From an uncultured Fretibacterium sp. (GTDB lineage: Bacteria; Synergistota; Synergistia; Synergistales; Aminobacteriaceae), in contig NZ_CALIAA010000164.1 of the NCBI RefSeq assembly GCF_938040765.1, positions 1 through 6,107 of the forward strand: a DNA stretch of 6,107 nucleotides, read 5' to 3'. A program made the position numbers and the translations under genes. Below, one piece after another: positions 5,721-6,107 of this stretch (the first letter of the stretch is position 1; every line of letters starts with the position of its first letter). Below the pieces are notes generated by a model. That model searched no databases, was not told where the DNA came from, and saw nothing but the letters and a program-made list of their open reading frames with translations.

Positions 5721-6071
5721 TCACTCCACGCAGACGGTCAGGGACACCAGCGCCACCACGATGGAGCTGCCCTCTCCCAGCTGGGGGAGCTGGATCCCCT
5801 CCGCGACCATCCCTCCCTCCCGAACCTCGAGCTCCACCCTGCCGAAGGGAACCGACCCGGCCACCCGTTCCCTGTCCAGCCGCTCCGGCGTGGGACAGCA
5901 CACCTTCAGGTGAATGAACATGTCCTCCGGACGCTTCAATCCGGCCACCTCGAAGAGGCCGCAAAGGCAACTTCTGGACACGGCGTCGCGCACCGCCCGC
6001 ATCGCCGCCTTCGTGACATCCCCCCCATGAAGATCCGACCCCATACCCAGCTCCACAATGAAACGCCTCAT
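5721..6071 (-). CDS. Lin0512-family conserved protein of unknown function
   Basis: This 116-residue protein matches what I recall of the Lin0512 family (TIGR02058), small proteins of about 115 residues without known function. Key segments are the opening MRRFIVELGMGSDLHGGDVT (1-20), the helix KAAMRAVRDAVSRSCLCGLFEVAG (21-44), VHL-like FIHLKVCCPTPE (52-63), and a C-terminal strand IVVALVSLTVCVE. No signal peptide or membrane segment is present, so it should be cytoplasmic. Asp13, His15 and Asp18, the CxC at 35-37 and the CC at 58-59 could form a metal or thiol site, but this is speculation. Start ATG 6071 has AGGAGG (6081-6086) at 9 bases. It is the first gene of the operon visible here, 43 bases before acoA and on the same strand, so a role linked to the dehydrogenase complex (assembly, cofactor or regulation) is suggested by position only. 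Only 36 bases upstream are in the window, so an earlier gene cannot be excluded. Confidence 0.75.
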   Translation of the reverse strand: MRRFIVELGMGSDLHGGDVTKAAMRAVRDAVSRSCLCGLFEVAGLKRPEDMFIHLKVCCPTPERLDRERVAGSVPFGRVELEVREGGMVAEGIQLPQLGEGSSIVVALVSLTVCVE

Positions 6072-6107
6072 TGGCGTATCCCTCCTGCCTCAATATTGAA
6101 TCTATTT
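6072..6107 (-). promoter_or_regulatory. Leader of the Lin0512-family gene with a small palindrome
   Basis: Besides the AGGAGG at 6081-6086, this AT-richer leader contains the perfect 10-base palindrome TCAATATTGA (6090-6099). It could be part of an operator or promoter, but the window ends 8 bases further and no -35/-10 pair can be assessed. Confidence 0.25.

Overview
The window carries a compact minus-strand operon for a thiamine-diphosphate-dependent 2-oxo acid/acetoin dehydrogenase complex, plus a less orderly, gene-poor flank at low coordinates. The DNA is GC-rich, with strong AGGAGG-type ribosome binding sites and clostridial/Pelobacter-style aco gene content. This suggests an anaerobic fermentative bacterium. 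A Synergistota member or a GC-rich Firmicute relative is my best guess, but no phylogenetic marker is present, so this is only an inference.

In transcription order (high to low coordinates), the operon is: a Lin0512-family protein (6071-5721), acoA encoding E1 alpha (5677-4718), acoB encoding E1 beta (4688-3711), acoX encoding an ATP-NAD kinase-like protein (3686-2664), and acoC encoding the E2 lipoyl acyltransferase (2635-1445). Gaps between genes are 24-43 bases, each gene has its own Shine-Dalgarno sequence, and no internal terminator with a U-tract is seen, so co-transcription is likely. E1 alpha/beta would cleave acetoin (or a related 2-oxo substrate), pass the acetyl group to the lipoyl arm of AcoC, and AcoC would transfer it to CoA. 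AcoX is a recurrent companion of acetoin systems and has no firmly assigned reaction. No E3 (dihydrolipoamide dehydrogenase) and no AcoR-type regulator lies in the window.

Downstream of acoC is a short intergenic stretch with a candidate terminator. It is followed by a truncated remnant of a glycerol dehydrogenase (GldA-like) gene (1297-1034), which keeps only about the first 70 residues. From 1033 to 499 there is no convincing gene, only a very strong bidirectional hairpin terminator (649-695). At the left edge, a gene starting at TTG 498 runs out of the window and encodes a protein with a clear signal peptide.

The main points for a second look are the Lin0512 gene at the head of the operon, AcoX itself, the gldA remnant beside an acetoin operon, a GDA-for-GDG change in the E1 alpha cofactor motif, and small structures at gene junctions (a 12-codon ORF ending inside the acoA ribosome binding site, and a hairpin holding the acoB stop codon in its loop).
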